Source: Jejubacter calystegiae (lineage in GTDB: Bacteria; Pseudomonadota; Gammaproteobacteria; Enterobacterales; Enterobacteriaceae). Taken from it: DNA of 64,000 nt. Made by a program: the position numbers and the translations under genes. Where the stretch lies: NCBI RefSeq assembly GCF_005671395.1, contig NZ_CP040428.1, positions 496,001 to 560,000 of the forward strand, in the 5' to 3' direction. Below, piece by piece: positions 54,526 to 63,002 of the stretch (the stretch's first letter is position 1; the number at the start of each line of letters is the position of its first letter). The notes beneath the pieces were generated by a model that ran no database searches, was not told the DNA's origin, and worked only from the letters and a program-made list of their open reading frames with translations.

Positions 54526-56013
54526 TTACAGCGTGACACCGCTCTTAAATATCGCCAGCTCGCGGAAATCGTTACGCTCGTTGCAGGCCAGCTTGCCGCT
54601 TGCCATATCAGCAATGACGTCGATAAAGCGGTCCAGCAGATCGGACATCGTCACACCATGCAGAAGCTGTCCGGCATCGAAGTCGATCCAGTGCGGTTTC
54701 TTCGCCGCCAGTTCGCTGTTGGTGGCTATCTTCACCGTCGGCACAAAACCACCGTAGGGAGTGCCGCGCCCGGTGCTGAACAGCACCATATGGCATCCGG
54801 CACCGGCCAGGGCGCTGGTGGCGACCGCATCGTTACCCGGCGCGCTCAGCAGGTTAAGACCTGGCGTGCTCAGACGTTCGCCGTAGCGCAGAACGTCCAC
54901 TACCTGGCTCTGGCCCGCTTTCTGAGTGCAGCCCAGAGACTTCTCTTCCAGGGTGGTAATGCCGCCCGCCTTGTTCCCCGGCGACGGGTTTTCGTAAATC
55001 GGCTGGTTGTGGGCAATGAAGTACTGCTTAAAGTCATTGACCATCGCCACCGTTTTCTCGAAGGTCGCTTCGTCGCGGCAGTGACTCATCAGGATCCGCT
55101 CTGCGCCGAACATTTCCGGCACTTCGGTCAGTACGGTCGTACCGCCATGAGCAATCAGATAGTCAGAGAAACGCCCCAGCATCGGGTTCGCGGTAATGCC
55201 GGACAGGCCATCGGACCCGCCGCACTCCAGACCAAATTTCAGCTCGCTCAGGCGCCCCGGCACGCGCTGGTCGTGACGCATCGCCTCATAGAGCTGGCCC
55301 AGATGTTCCAGCCCCGCCTCGACTTCATCATCCTGCTGCTGACAGACCATAAAGTGAACGCGTTGCGCGTCGTAGTCGCCCAGGGTTTCCCGGAAGACAT
55401 CGATCTGGTTATTTTCGCAGCCCAGACCAATGACCAGCACCGCCCCCGCGTTGGGGTGACGCACCATGTTCTGCAACATGGTGCGGGTGTTGATATGGTC
55501 TTCGCCCAGCTGAGAGCAGCCAAACGGGTGGCTGAACAGATGCACGCCGTCGATATCCGGCGCATCGTCATTCTGCTTCAGAAAGCGCTGCTGTATCTGA
55601 CGCGCAATGCCGTTCACGCAGCCAACGGTGGGCAGGATCCACAGCTCGTTACGCACCCCAACCTCGCCGCTGGCGCGGCGATAGATCTGCACTTCGCGAT
55701 CCGCCGGCTGTGCGCCGGTGGCGGTGATTTCAGGCTGATAGCTGTACTCATCCAAATCGCTCAGATTGGTACGGGCATTCTGGGAATGGACATGTTCTCC
55801 GGGCTGGATATCGCTCAGGGCATGGCCGATGGGCAGGCCATACTTAACAATGTTCTCGCCCTGAGCGATCGGGCATAGCGCAAACTTATGGCCGCGCGAC
55901 AGCGCCTGGCGGAGCTGAACCTGAACGCCGTCCAGTTCGATAACCGTCCCTTCCTGCAGATCCTCCAGTGCGACCGCGACATTGTCCTGCGCGTGGATCT
56001 TTATGTATTGCAT
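54526..56013 (-). CDS. uxaA: Altronate dehydratase
   Basis: A 495-residue iron-dependent dehydratase turning D-altronate into 2-keto-3-deoxy-D-gluconate in galacturonate breakdown. The N-terminal SAF domain (IHAQDNVAVALEDLQEGTVIEL) is followed by the large dehydratase domain (HPFGCSQLGEDHINT, about 162; GLGCENNQID, about 197; FGLECGGSDGLSGITANP, about 262). Identical in length class to E. coli UxaA (495). It follows uxaC after 20 bases in one operon. Confidence 0.97.
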   Translation of the reverse strand: MQYIKIHAQDNVAVALEDLQEGTVIELDGVQVQLRQALSRGHKFALCPIAQGENIVKYGLPIGHALSDIQPGEHVHSQNARTNLSDLDEYSYQPEITATGAQPADREVQIYRRASGEVGVRNELWILPTVGCVNGIARQIQQRFLKQNDDAPDIDGVHLFSHPFGCSQLGEDHINTRTMLQNMVRHPNAGAVLVIGLGCENNQIDVFRETLGDYDAQRVHFMVCQQQDDEVEAGLEHLGQLYEAMRHDQRVPGRLSELKFGLECGGSDGLSGITANPMLGRFSDYLIAHGGTTVLTEVPEMFGAERILMSHCRDEATFEKTVAMVNDFKQYFIAHNQPIYENPSPGNKAGGITTLEEKSLGCTQKAGQSQVVDVLRYGERLSTPGLNLLSAPGNDAVATSALAGAGCHMVLFSTGRGTPYGGFVPTVKIATNSELAAKKPHWIDFDAGQLLHGVTMSDLLDRFIDVIADMASGKLACNERNDFRELAIFKSGVTL

Positions 56014-56033
56014 ATCAACCTCGAAATAGCCGG

Positions 56034-57446
56034 TTAGTTCAGTTCAATGCCGAAGTAGTCACGGGCATTGTTGAAGCAGATGTTTTCCACCATGGTGCCC
56101 AGCAGTTTAATATCCGCCGGTGCTTCGCCCGCTTCCACCCAGTGGCCGATCATCTGGCACAGCAGACGACGGAAATATTCGTGACGGGTGTAGGACAGGA
56201 AGCTGCGGCTGTCGGTCAGCATCCCAACAAAACGGCTCAGCAGGCCCAACTGCGCCAGTTGTGTCATCTGCCGCTGCATGCCGTCTTTCTGATCGTTAAA
56301 CCACCAGCCAGAACCGAACTGCATCTTGCCCGCGACGCCTTCCCCCTGGAAGTTGCCGATCATGGTGCCCAGCACTTCGTTATCGCGCGGGTTCAGGCAG
56401 TACAGAATAGTCTTCGGCAGTAGGTTTTCTTCATTCTGCTTGCTCAGCAGGCGCGAGAGCTCCTGGGCCAGCGGGCGGTCATTGATGGAGTCGAAGCCCA
56501 CGTCCGGACCCAGCAGCTTGAACTGACGCAGGTTGTTATTACGCAGCGCGCCGATGTGGTACTGCTGCACCCAACCGCGGCGCGCGTATTCGGCCCCCAG
56601 CCAGACCAGTACCGCCGTTTTAAACTGCGCGGTTTCCATTTCGCTTACCGCAGAGCCAGACAGGCGGCGAGCCAGAATGGCGTCCAGCGTAGCTTCGTCG
56701 GCATCGGCGTAAAGGACCACATCCAGAGCGTGGTCGGACACTTTACAGCCGTGAGCGGCAAAGTGGTCCAAACGCTTGCTCAGGGCACTCTGCAGATCGC
56801 TGAAGCGGCGGATATCGGTATCGGCGACTTCCGCCAGCTTAGCGATGTAATCGACAAAGGTGTCCTGCTCAATATTGAAGGCTTTGTCCGGACGCCAGCT
56901 CGGCAGCACTTTGACATCAAAGCTGCCATCGGCGGCAATGCGGGCATGGTCGCTAAGGGAGTCGATAGGATCGTCGGTAGTGCCCACCATCTTCACGTTC
57001 ATCTGCTTCATGATGCCGCGGGCGGAAAACGCCTCCTGAGCCAGCAGATCGTTGCACTGGTTCCAGATCTCATCCGCCGTTTCCGGCGACAGCAGCTTGC
57101 CAGTGATACCGAACGGGCGGCGCAGCTCCAGATGAGTCCAGTGATACAGCGGGTTGCCGATGGTGTGCGGCACGGTAGCGGCCCAGGCATCGAACTTCTC
57201 GCGATCGGAGGCATCGCCGGTACACAGACGCTCGGCAACGCCGTTAGAGCGCATGGCGCGCCACTTGTAGTGATCGCCTTTCAACCAGATGTCATACAGG
57301 TTGTTGAAGCGATAGTCATCCGCGACCTGCTGCGGCGGCAGATGGCAGTGGTAATCAAAGATGGGCTGATCTTTAGCATGGTCGTGATAGAGACGACGGG
57401 CAAACTCGGTATCCAGCAGAAAATCTTCAGTCATAAACCGGTTCAT
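56034..57446 (-). CDS. uxaC: Glucuronate isomerase (uronate isomerase)
   Basis: A 470-residue amidohydrolase-fold isomerase converting galacturonate to tagaturonate and glucuronate to fructuronate. It begins [20 protein letters not shown], with the metal motif FDYHCHLPP (about 31). The C-terminal part has [22 protein letters not shown] (about 405). E. coli UxaC is 470 residues. It is the first gene of uxaCA, divergent from exuT, and repressed by ExuR in E. coli. Confidence 0.97.
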   Translation of the reverse strand: MNRFMTEDFLLDTEFARRLYHDHAKDQPIFDYHCHLPPQQVADDYRFNNLYDIWLKGDHYKWRAMRSNGVAERLCTGDASDREKFDAWAATVPHTIGNPLYHWTHLELRRPFGITGKLLSPETADEIWNQCNDLLAQEAFSARGIMKQMNVKMVGTTDDPIDSLSDHARIAADGSFDVKVLPSWRPDKAFNIEQDTFVDYIAKLAEVADTDIRRFSDLQSALSKRLDHFAAHGCKVSDHALDVVLYADADEATLDAILARRLSGSAVSEMETAQFKTAVLVWLGAEYARRGWVQQYHIGALRNNNLRQFKLLGPDVGFDSINDRPLAQELSRLLSKQNEENLLPKTILYCLNPRDNEVLGTMIGNFQGEGVAGKMQFGSGWWFNDQKDGMQRQMTQLAQLGLLSRFVGMLTDSRSFLSYTRHEYFRRLLCQMIGHWVEAGEAPADIKLLGTMVENICFNNARDYFGIELN

Positions 57447-57794
57447 TGTTTTTTCCTCTGGCGAATGGATTCTGTGGTCTGCAACTATAATGTCAAAGTT
57501 ATCACACCAATTTCTCTCGCCAATGGTAAATTTGTGTACTAACTCACAATATCAAGACAAATCTTTACGCAAAAAGACCACAATTTACCTGCTAAACCCT
57601 TGCCAGAACTGGCCTTCCTACCCCTTTAGGATACCCTTACAGCGAAAAGTGCTTTTGTGATGTCACTCAACTTTTAAAGATGTATGACAAGTTATCGTTG
57701 GCCCCGTTGTCATCTATCTGCCAAATGGACTGATTGACGCGGCGATATGTCGCTTATTGCACGGTATGGACACCTCACAAGACAGAGGTCAGAA
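57447..57794. promoter_or_regulatory. Divergent uxaC-exuT control region
   Basis: 348 bases between two ExuR-regulated units. ACCAATTT (57506-57513) and CAATGGTAAATTTG (57521-57534) are half-site-like matches to the ExuR/UxuR consensus AAATTGGTATACCAATTT near uxaC. TGTGA-TGTCAC-TCAAC (57656-57671) resembles a CRP site upstream of exuT. Both controls are known for these genes in E. coli. The exact sites are by eye only. Confidence 0.5.
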
Positions 57795-59099
57795 ATGAGA
57801 AAAATAAAAGGATTACGCTGGTATATGATCGCACTGGTGACGCTGGGCACCGTGTTGGGCTACCTGACGCGTAACACGATTGCGGTCGCCGCGCCGACCC
57901 TTCAGGAGCAGCTGCATATCACCACGCAGCAGTACTCCTACATTATCGCCGCCTATTCGGCGTGCTACACCATCATGCAGCCGGTTGCTGGCTATATTCT
58001 TGACGTACTGGGTACTAAGCTCGGTTATGCGATGTTCGCCGTACTATGGGCGGTGTTCTGCGGAACCACCGCGCTGGCGGGCAGTTGGGGCGGTCTGGCC
58101 ATAGCCCGCGGCGCCGTGGGCGCTGCCGAAGCGGCGATGATTCCCGCCGGCCTGAAAGCCAGCTCTGAATGGTTCCCGGCGAAAGAGCGCTCCATTGCCG
58201 TTGGCTACTTTAACGTCGGCTCCTCTATCGGCGCCATGCTGGCTCCACCGCTGGTGGTCTGGGCTATCGTCTGGCACAGCTGGGAAATGGCTTTCATTAT
58301 TACCGGTGTGCTGAGTTTTATCTGGTCCATGCTGTGGCTGGTGCTGTATAAGCATCCGAAACATCAGAAGCACCTGAGTGACGAAGAGCGCGACTATATT
58401 ATCGGCGGTCAGGAAGCGCAGCATCAGACCAACAACGGTAAGAAGATGTCCGCCTGGCAGATCCTGCGTAACCGCCAGTTCTGGGGCATCGCGCTGCCGC
58501 GCTTCCTGGCGGAACCGGCCTGGGGCACCTTTAACGCCTGGATCCCACTGTTTATGTTTAAAGCCTACGGTTTTAACCTGAAAGAGATCGCCATGTTCGC
58601 CTGGATGCCGATGCTGTTCGCCGATCTCGGCTGCATCGTCGGGGGTTACCTGCCGCCGCTGTTCCAGCGTCTGTTCGGGGTTAACCTGATTGTCTCCCGT
58701 AAACTGGTGGTCACCCTTGGCGCCGTGCTAATGATTGGCCCGGGCACCATCGGCCTGTTCAGCAGCCCTTATGTCGCTATTGCCCTGCTGTGCATCGGCG
58801 GTTTCGCTCACCAGGCGCTGTCTGGCGCGCTGATCACCCTCTCTTCCGATGTCTTCGGTCGTAACGAGGTCGCCACCGCTAACGGTCTGACCGGAATGGC
58901 GGCCTGGACCGCCAGTACCCTGTTCGCACTGGTGGTCGGCGCCCTGGCCGATACACTGGGCTTCAGCCCGCTGTTTGCGGCGCTGGCGGTGTTCGATCTG
59001 CTGGGTGCCGTGGTTATCTGGACGGTCCTGAAAAACAAACCGGCCGATGAGCTTAACGACGACGGTCCCGGCTCCCTGAAACCCGCACAACAACACTGA
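57795..59099 (+). CDS. exuT: Hexuronate transporter
   Basis: A 434-residue MFS permease (ACS family) importing galacturonate and glucuronate with protons. Segments characteristic of ExuT are YLTRNTIAVAAPTLQEQL (about 25), RGAVGAAEAAMIPAGLKASSEWFPAKER (about 103) and WGTFNAWIPLFMFKAYGFN (about 240). I start at the ATG at 57795, the E. coli start; longer versions have no support. A strong terminator follows and exuR comes next. Confidence 0.97.
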   Translation: MRKIKGLRWYMIALVTLGTVLGYLTRNTIAVAAPTLQEQLHITTQQYSYIIAAYSACYTIMQPVAGYILDVLGTKLGYAMFAVLWAVFCGTTALAGSWGGLAIARGAVGAAEAAMIPAGLKASSEWFPAKERSIAVGYFNVGSSIGAMLAPPLVVWAIVWHSWEMAFIITGVLSFIWSMLWLVLYKHPKHQKHLSDEERDYIIGGQEAQHQTNNGKKMSAWQILRNRQFWGIALPRFLAEPAWGTFNAWIPLFMFKAYGFNLKEIAMFAWMPMLFADLGCIVGGYLPPLFQRLFGVNLIVSRKLVVTLGAVLMIGPGTIGLFSSPYVAIALLCIGGFAHQALSGALITLSSDVFGRNEVATANGLTGMAAWTASTLFALVVGALADTLGFSPLFAALAVFDLLGAVVIWTVLKNKPADELNDDGPGSLKPAQQH

Positions 59100-59110
59100 A
59101 ACGAACCGTG

Positions 59111-59136
59111 AAAAAGCCGCCTCAGCGCGGCTTTTT
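59111..59136 (+). terminator. Terminator between exuT and exuR
   Basis: AAAAAGCCGC, loop CTCAGC, GCGGCTTTTT form a 10-pair stem, bidirectional in design. It separates exuT from the exuR promoter. Confidence 0.88.
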
Positions 59137-59164
59137 CACTCTCCCGGTAGTGTACCTTCGGGAA

Positions 59165-59180
59165 AAGTGGTATAACAAAT
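59165..59180. promoter_or_regulatory. Probable ExuR autoregulatory operator
   Basis: AAGTGGTATAACAAAT, 27 bases before exuR, matches the ExuR/UxuR-type consensus around GGTATA-CAA. It probably lets ExuR control its own gene, as known in E. coli. Confidence 0.6.
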
Positions 59181-59207
59181 CGTTTGCAAATCAGTCCGGA
59201 GCCGCCC

Positions 59208-59984
59208 ATGGAGTTAACAGAATCCCGACGACTTTATCAGCAGCTTGCTGCCGACCTTAAGCAGTCTATTGAAGGTGGTACCTATACTGTGGGAGAAAAA
59301 CTCCCCGCAGAGCGTTTTATCGCCGAAGATAAAAACGTCAGCCGCACCGTAGTGCGCGAGGCGATCATTATGCTGGAGGTTGAGGGGTACGTTGAGGTTC
59401 GTAAAGGTTCCGGCATTCACGTAATCTCCAGCCAGGCCAAACACGGTCAGGTGCCCGATGAGCGCCTGGAATTCGCCAGTTTTGGCCCCTTCGAGCTCCT
59501 GCAGGCTCGCCAGCTTATCGAAAGCAATATCGCCGAGTTCGCCGCCACCCAGGTGACCAAGCAGGATATTGTGAAGCTGATGGAAATTCAGGAAAAATCC
59601 CGCTCTGAGCAGGACTATCGCGACTCGCCGTGGGATCTCCAGTTTCATGTCCAGGTGGCGCTGGCCACCCAGAACAGCGCCCTGGCGGCCATCGTCGAAA
59701 AGATGTGGACTCAGCGGGTACATAACCCCTACTGGAAAAAGCTGCACGAGCATATCGATCTCAGTACCGCCGATCACTGGTGCGAAGATCACGATGCCAT
59801 TCTGAAAGCCTTGATTCGCAAAGATCCGGCGGCAGCCAAACTGGCGATGTGGCAACACCTGGAAAACACCAAACAGATGCTGTTTAACGAAACCAGCGAC
59901 GACTTTGAATTTAACGCCGACCGTTTCCTGTTTACTGAAAATCCGGTGATTCATCTCAATCTGCCCGCCACCCCGCAAAAATAG
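59208..59984 (+). CDS. exuR: Hexuronate-responsive GntR repressor
   Basis: A 258-residue FadR-type GntR regulator (E. coli ExuR 258). The winged HTH spans about 7-75 ([20 protein letters not shown] ... [27 protein letters not shown]), followed by an FCD effector domain with metal-type His and Asp residues (DDHDQ-like [10 protein letters not shown]). It represses exuT and uxaCA until galacturonate or tagaturonate binds. I start at the ATG at 59208 after CCGGAG. Confidence 0.97.
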   Translation: MELTESRRLYQQLAADLKQSIEGGTYTVGEKLPAERFIAEDKNVSRTVVREAIIMLEVEGYVEVRKGSGIHVISSQAKHGQVPDERLEFASFGPFELLQARQLIESNIAEFAATQVTKQDIVKLMEIQEKSRSEQDYRDSPWDLQFHVQVALATQNSALAAIVEKMWTQRVHNPYWKKLHEHIDLSTADHWCEDHDAILKALIRKDPAAAKLAMWQHLENTKQMLFNETSDDFEFNADRFLFTENPVIHLNLPATPQK

Positions 59985-60348
59985 CCTTCTCCGGCGAGGG
60001 TAAGCAAACAATGTATAGTGTCAGCCTGTGTAAATACCCTCGCCACGCCTCTTCGCGACAAGCAAAATCAAGACTCAACAAAACACAAATATTATGACGT
60101 TGCCCGAAGGGCTTTGTTACAATTAGACGTATACCCTAAATAATTCAGGCTGGCACTCTCGTACTCACGCTCTGAAGTATGACGGGAATAAATGATTGCA
60201 TCGTCCCCTACAACTATCTGGCGCATGCAGACACCCGACCGTCTCCAGCCGTCGCACGCCCATTCGGGCAGCGCGATTGTGCCGATCGTGTCATACAGTC
60301 ACCGCGCCCGCGGGTAGCTTGTTTTCAGATGTGTACCAGGAAAACTGA
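59985..60348. other. Leader region between exuR and yqjA
   Basis: 364 bases. A short GCCC-GAA-GGGC hairpin followed by TTTGTT (60101-60117) may end exuR transcription. TACAAT at 60118-60123 is a possible -10 for yqjA. A 60-codon frame at 60179-60361 lacks a ribosome binding site and typical coding pattern. CpxR controls yqjA-mzrA in E. coli, but I cannot place a clear GTAAA-N5-GTAAA site here. Confidence 0.35.
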
Positions 60349-61011
60349 ATGGAACTTATAACGCAACTGCTGAACGCTCTCTGGAGTCAGGATTTTGAAA
60401 CACTGGCGAATCCATCCATGGTCTGGATGCTCTATTTTGTCTTGTTTATGATCCTGTTTCTGGAAAACGGACTGCTGCCTGCTGCGTTTTTGCCTGGGGA
60501 TAGCCTGCTGGTCCTGGTGGGAGTACTCATTGCCAAAGGGGCGCTGGGCTTCCCGCAAACGGTTATTTTGCTGACGGTGGCCGCAAGCCTGGGCTGCTGG
60601 CTGAGCTATATACAAGGACGCTGGCTGGGCAATACCCGAACGGTGCAAAACTGGCTGTCGCATTTGCCTGCTCACTACCATCAGCGCGCCCATCATCTGT
60701 TCCATAAGCACGGTCTTTCCGCTCTGCTGATTGCGCGCTTTATCGCCTTTGTCCGCACGCTGCTGCCTACCATCGCCGGAATATCGGGACTGAGCAGCGC
60801 ACGCTTTCAGTTCTTTAACTGGATGAGTGGTCTGCTGTGGATTCTGATTCTGACCACCCTGGGGTTTCTGCTTGGCAAAACGCCGGTCTTCCTGAAGTAC
60901 GAAGACAAGCTGATGTCCGGCCTGATGCTACTGCCCGTCGTCTTGCTGGTTTTTGGGCTTATTGGCTCCCTGGTGGTACTGTGGAAGAAGAAACATGCCA
61001 ATCGGGGATAA
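60349..61011 (+). CDS. yqjA: DedA-family membrane protein YqjA
   Basis: A 220-residue DedA/SNARE-associated family inner-membrane protein. Family motifs are [22 protein letters not shown] (about 40-61) and [20 protein letters not shown] (about 130-149), with the functionally important acidic and arginine residues. E. coli YqjA (220 residues) supports proton-driven transport, alkaline tolerance and lipid flipping functions shared by DedA proteins. mzrA follows after 6 bases. Confidence 0.95.
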   Translation: MELITQLLNALWSQDFETLANPSMVWMLYFVLFMILFLENGLLPAAFLPGDSLLVLVGVLIAKGALGFPQTVILLTVAASLGCWLSYIQGRWLGNTRTVQNWLSHLPAHYHQRAHHLFHKHGLSALLIARFIAFVRTLLPTIAGISGLSSARFQFFNWMSGLLWILILTTLGFLLGKTPVFLKYEDKLMSGLMLLPVVLLVFGLIGSLVVLWKKKHANRG

Positions 61012-61017
61012 GTGAAT

Positions 61018-61389
61018 ATGCGTCTGAACCTGGGCCTGCGCCAGCTGATACTTATCGCTCTGCTGGCGCTTACCGCGACGACAGTCTGGCTGACGCTGCG
61101 ACAACCGGAAGCGTCTTTGGAGATCCGTGCCGTACGCGCAGGCGTGAGCTCACCCGATGGCTTCTTTGTCTGGCACCATCTGGATGCTAACGGCATTCCT
61201 TTCAAAAGCATTACGCCAGTCGGTAACACGCTGGTGATTAAGTTCGACTCCAGCGCCGAGAGCAACGCCGCACGGGAAGTCCTTAACCGTACCCTGACTC
61301 ACGACTACATCATCGCACAGCAGGAAGATCGGGACAGTTCCCTGTCATTACTGTCCCACTTACGCTCAGATCGCCACCGCCTGGGCTAA
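61018..61389 (+). CDS. mzrA: EnvZ-interacting modulator MzrA
   Basis: A 123-residue single-span inner-membrane protein (hydrophobic segment LILIALLALTATTVWLTL, residues about 9-26) with a periplasmic domain. In E. coli MzrA binds EnvZ and links the CpxAR response to OmpR control. I prefer the ATG at 61018 because GGGGA lies 9 bases upstream; a GTG at 61012 is only 3 bases from it. It is co-transcribed with yqjA, as in E. coli. Confidence 0.88.
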   Translation: MRLNLGLRQLILIALLALTATTVWLTLRQPEASLEIRAVRAGVSSPDGFFVWHHLDANGIPFKSITPVGNTLVIKFDSSAESNAAREVLNRTLTHDYIIAQQEDRDSSLSLLSHLRSDRHRLG

Positions 61390-61544
61390 TCATTTAAGCA
61401 AAATCTGTAGTCAATACCCACGCATTGCCTTTGGGTTTTGTGGCGAATCGTCTATGCTTATCTCGTTGCGGTTACACCGCATTTACACGATCGACTGGAA
61501 TTTTCGGCGCTTTTGCGCGCCGTAACACAATGGAAGGTTTCTTG

Positions 61545-61916
61545 ATGAAAAGCCGTATTATGCTGGCAGTTGCGCTCTTATCCCTCACCGCCGTGGCGCA
61601 GGCCTCCTCCTCCCCATGTAGTGAAAAAGAGCAGAGCATTCTTAAGGAAATCAGCTACGCCGAGCAGCACGGTAACGAATATCGTCTTTCCGGACTGAAA
61701 AAAGCGTTAAGCGAAGTTCGTGCTCACTGTAACGATGACCAGGTTCGCGCCGATCACCGTAAAGATATTGCAGAGAAGCGTGATGACGTCGCCGAACGAC
61801 GGGCCGAGCTGGATGAAGCTAAACGCAAAGGCGATCCGGAAAAAATTGCCAAACGCGAGCGTAAACTCGCTGAAGAGGAATCAGAACTGAAGGCGTTAGA
61901 AGCCCGGGAATATTAA
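61545..61916 (+). CDS. yqjC: Exported DUF1090 protein YqjC
   Basis: A 123-residue periplasmic protein. A signal peptide (MLAVALLSLTAVAQA, cleavage near residue 19) precedes SSSPCSEKEQSI, with a second Cys at about 65 that can pair with the first. The C-terminal half is a highly charged helix (AEKRDDVAERRAELDEAKRK). It matches E. coli YqjC in order, length and type. I chose the ATG at 61545 after GGAAGG because it starts the signal peptide. Confidence 0.92.
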   Translation: MKSRIMLAVALLSLTAVAQASSSPCSEKEQSILKEISYAEQHGNEYRLSGLKKALSEVRAHCNDDQVRADHRKDIAEKRDDVAERRAELDEAKRKGDPEKIAKRERKLAEEESELKALEAREY

Positions 61917-61955
61917 TTTTCGGGAGCTGAACTCAACAATCAGGAGAGAGTAGTA

Positions 61956-62255
61956 ATGTCAAAAGATACTGAAAACTTGCGCGTTGAACTGCAGTCACTG
62001 GCCGATACTCTGGAAGAGGTGCTGAACGCCTCAGGCGAGAAAAGTAAGGCCGAGCTGGAAACCCTGCGCGAAAAAGCGCGCCGTGCGCTGCAGGACAGCC
62101 GCAGCCGCCTGCATGATACGGGCGATGCCATCGCCCGTCAAACCCGCGAAGCGGCCTCCCGCGCCGATAACTACGTGCACGATAACCCCTGGACCGGCAT
62201 CGGTATTGGCGCCGCCGTGGGCGTCGTGTTGGGCGTTCTGCTGTCCCGCCGCTGA
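61956..62255 (+). CDS. yqjD: Ribosome-associated inner-membrane protein YqjD (DUF883)
   Basis: A 99-residue DUF883 protein. A long amphipathic helix is followed by one C-terminal membrane segment (WTGIGIGAAVGVVLGVLLSRR). E. coli YqjD binds ribosomes at the membrane in stationary phase and is under RpoS. It is followed after 2 bases by yqjE. AGGAGAG precedes the ATG. Confidence 0.95.
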   Translation: MSKDTENLRVELQSLADTLEEVLNASGEKSKAELETLREKARRALQDSRSRLHDTGDAIARQTREAASRADNYVHDNPWTGIGIGAAVGVVLGVLLSRR

Positions 62256-62257
62256 TT

Positions 62258-62653
62258 ATGGCCGATAACCGTCAACATCAGGGACCAGGGAGTAGCCTGG
62301 TCGGGATCGGACAGCGGGTTCTGACCCTGTTGATCCAGATGGTGGAGACGCGTCTGCGCCTGGCAGTCGTTGAACTGGAAGAGGAGAAGTCCCGCCTGTT
62401 CCAGCTTTTACTGCTGCTGGGCCTGACGATGCTGTTCGCCGCCTTCGGCCTGATGAGTCTGCTGGTACTCATTATCTGGGCCGTAGATCCGCAATACCGG
62501 CTGGCCGTGATGATCGCCACCACCGCCACGCTACTGCTTCTGGCTCTGATTGGCGCCATCTGGACTCTGCGTAAGGCGCGCTCAACCTCGCTGCTGCGCT
62601 ACACCCGCCGCGAACTCAAAACCGACAGAGAATTACTGGAGGAGAAAGAATGA
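62258..62653 (+). CDS. yqjE: Inner-membrane protein YqjE (DUF1469)
   Basis: A 131-residue protein with two central membrane segments (LFQLLLLLGLTMLFAAFGLM; LAVMIATTATLLLLALIGAI) and charged ends. It has the order and size of E. coli YqjE (134), a holin-like superfamily III protein of unknown function. The 3' end overlaps yqjK by 4 bases (ATGA), so the three yqjDEK genes are co-translated. Confidence 0.93.
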   Translation: MADNRQHQGPGSSLVGIGQRVLTLLIQMVETRLRLAVVELEEEKSRLFQLLLLLGLTMLFAAFGLMSLLVLIIWAVDPQYRLAVMIATTATLLLLALIGAIWTLRKARSTSLLRYTRRELKTDRELLEEKE

Positions 62654-62937
62654 GTCGCGAGCGCGAACAGCGTAAGGCGCTGTTGCTTAGTCAGATTCAG
62701 CAACAGCGTCTGGATTTGAGCGCCTGTCAGCGCAACTGGCTGCAGGCGACTGAATCATTCGATCGCGGCTGGCTTACACTGCTCAACCTGCGTACCTGGG
62801 CCGTGGCCGGCGGCGGCCTGATGGCTATCTGGGGGCTACGCCGTCCCCGTATGTTGATGCGCTGGGGCAGGCGTGGGCTGGGGCTGTGGAGTTCCTGGCG
62901 ATTAATTCGCAACACCCTGAAGCGCGTGCAGCGCTAA
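62650..62937 (+). CDS. yqjK: YqjK-like membrane-associated protein
   Basis: A 95-residue basic protein, 12 percent or more arginine, with one hydrophobic stretch (LRTWAVAGGGLMAIWGL, about 50-66). It matches YqjK in position and size (E. coli 99). Function unknown. It ends the yqjC-yqjDEK group and a strong bidirectional terminator follows. Confidence 0.9.
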   Translation: MSREREQRKALLLSQIQQQRLDLSACQRNWLQATESFDRGWLTLLNLRTWAVAGGGLMAIWGLRRPRMLMRWGRRGLGLWSSWRLIRNTLKRVQR

Positions 62938-62967
62938 TTCACAACCGCGTCCAGAGCCAAAAGAGAA

Positions 62968-63002
62968 ACGTGCTCCGCCTTTGCAGACGGAGCACGTATT
63001 TT
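62968..63002. terminator. Bidirectional terminator between yqjK and lptG
   Basis: ACGTGCTCCG, loop CCTTTGCAGA, CGGAGCACGT form a 10-pair stem followed by ATTTT on the plus strand. It separates convergent yqjK and lptG. Confidence 0.85.

Noticed and set aside
54658-55878. Plus-strand frame opposite uxaA (406 codons)
   Set aside because: An antisense shadow; uxaA is certain and the frame has no start signals or motifs.
56556-57542. Plus-strand frame opposite uxaC (328 codons)
   Set aside because: An antisense shadow of uxaC.
60179-60361. 60-codon frame upstream of yqjA
   Set aside because: Runs through the yqjA start region, has no ribosome binding site and is unlike a coding sequence.
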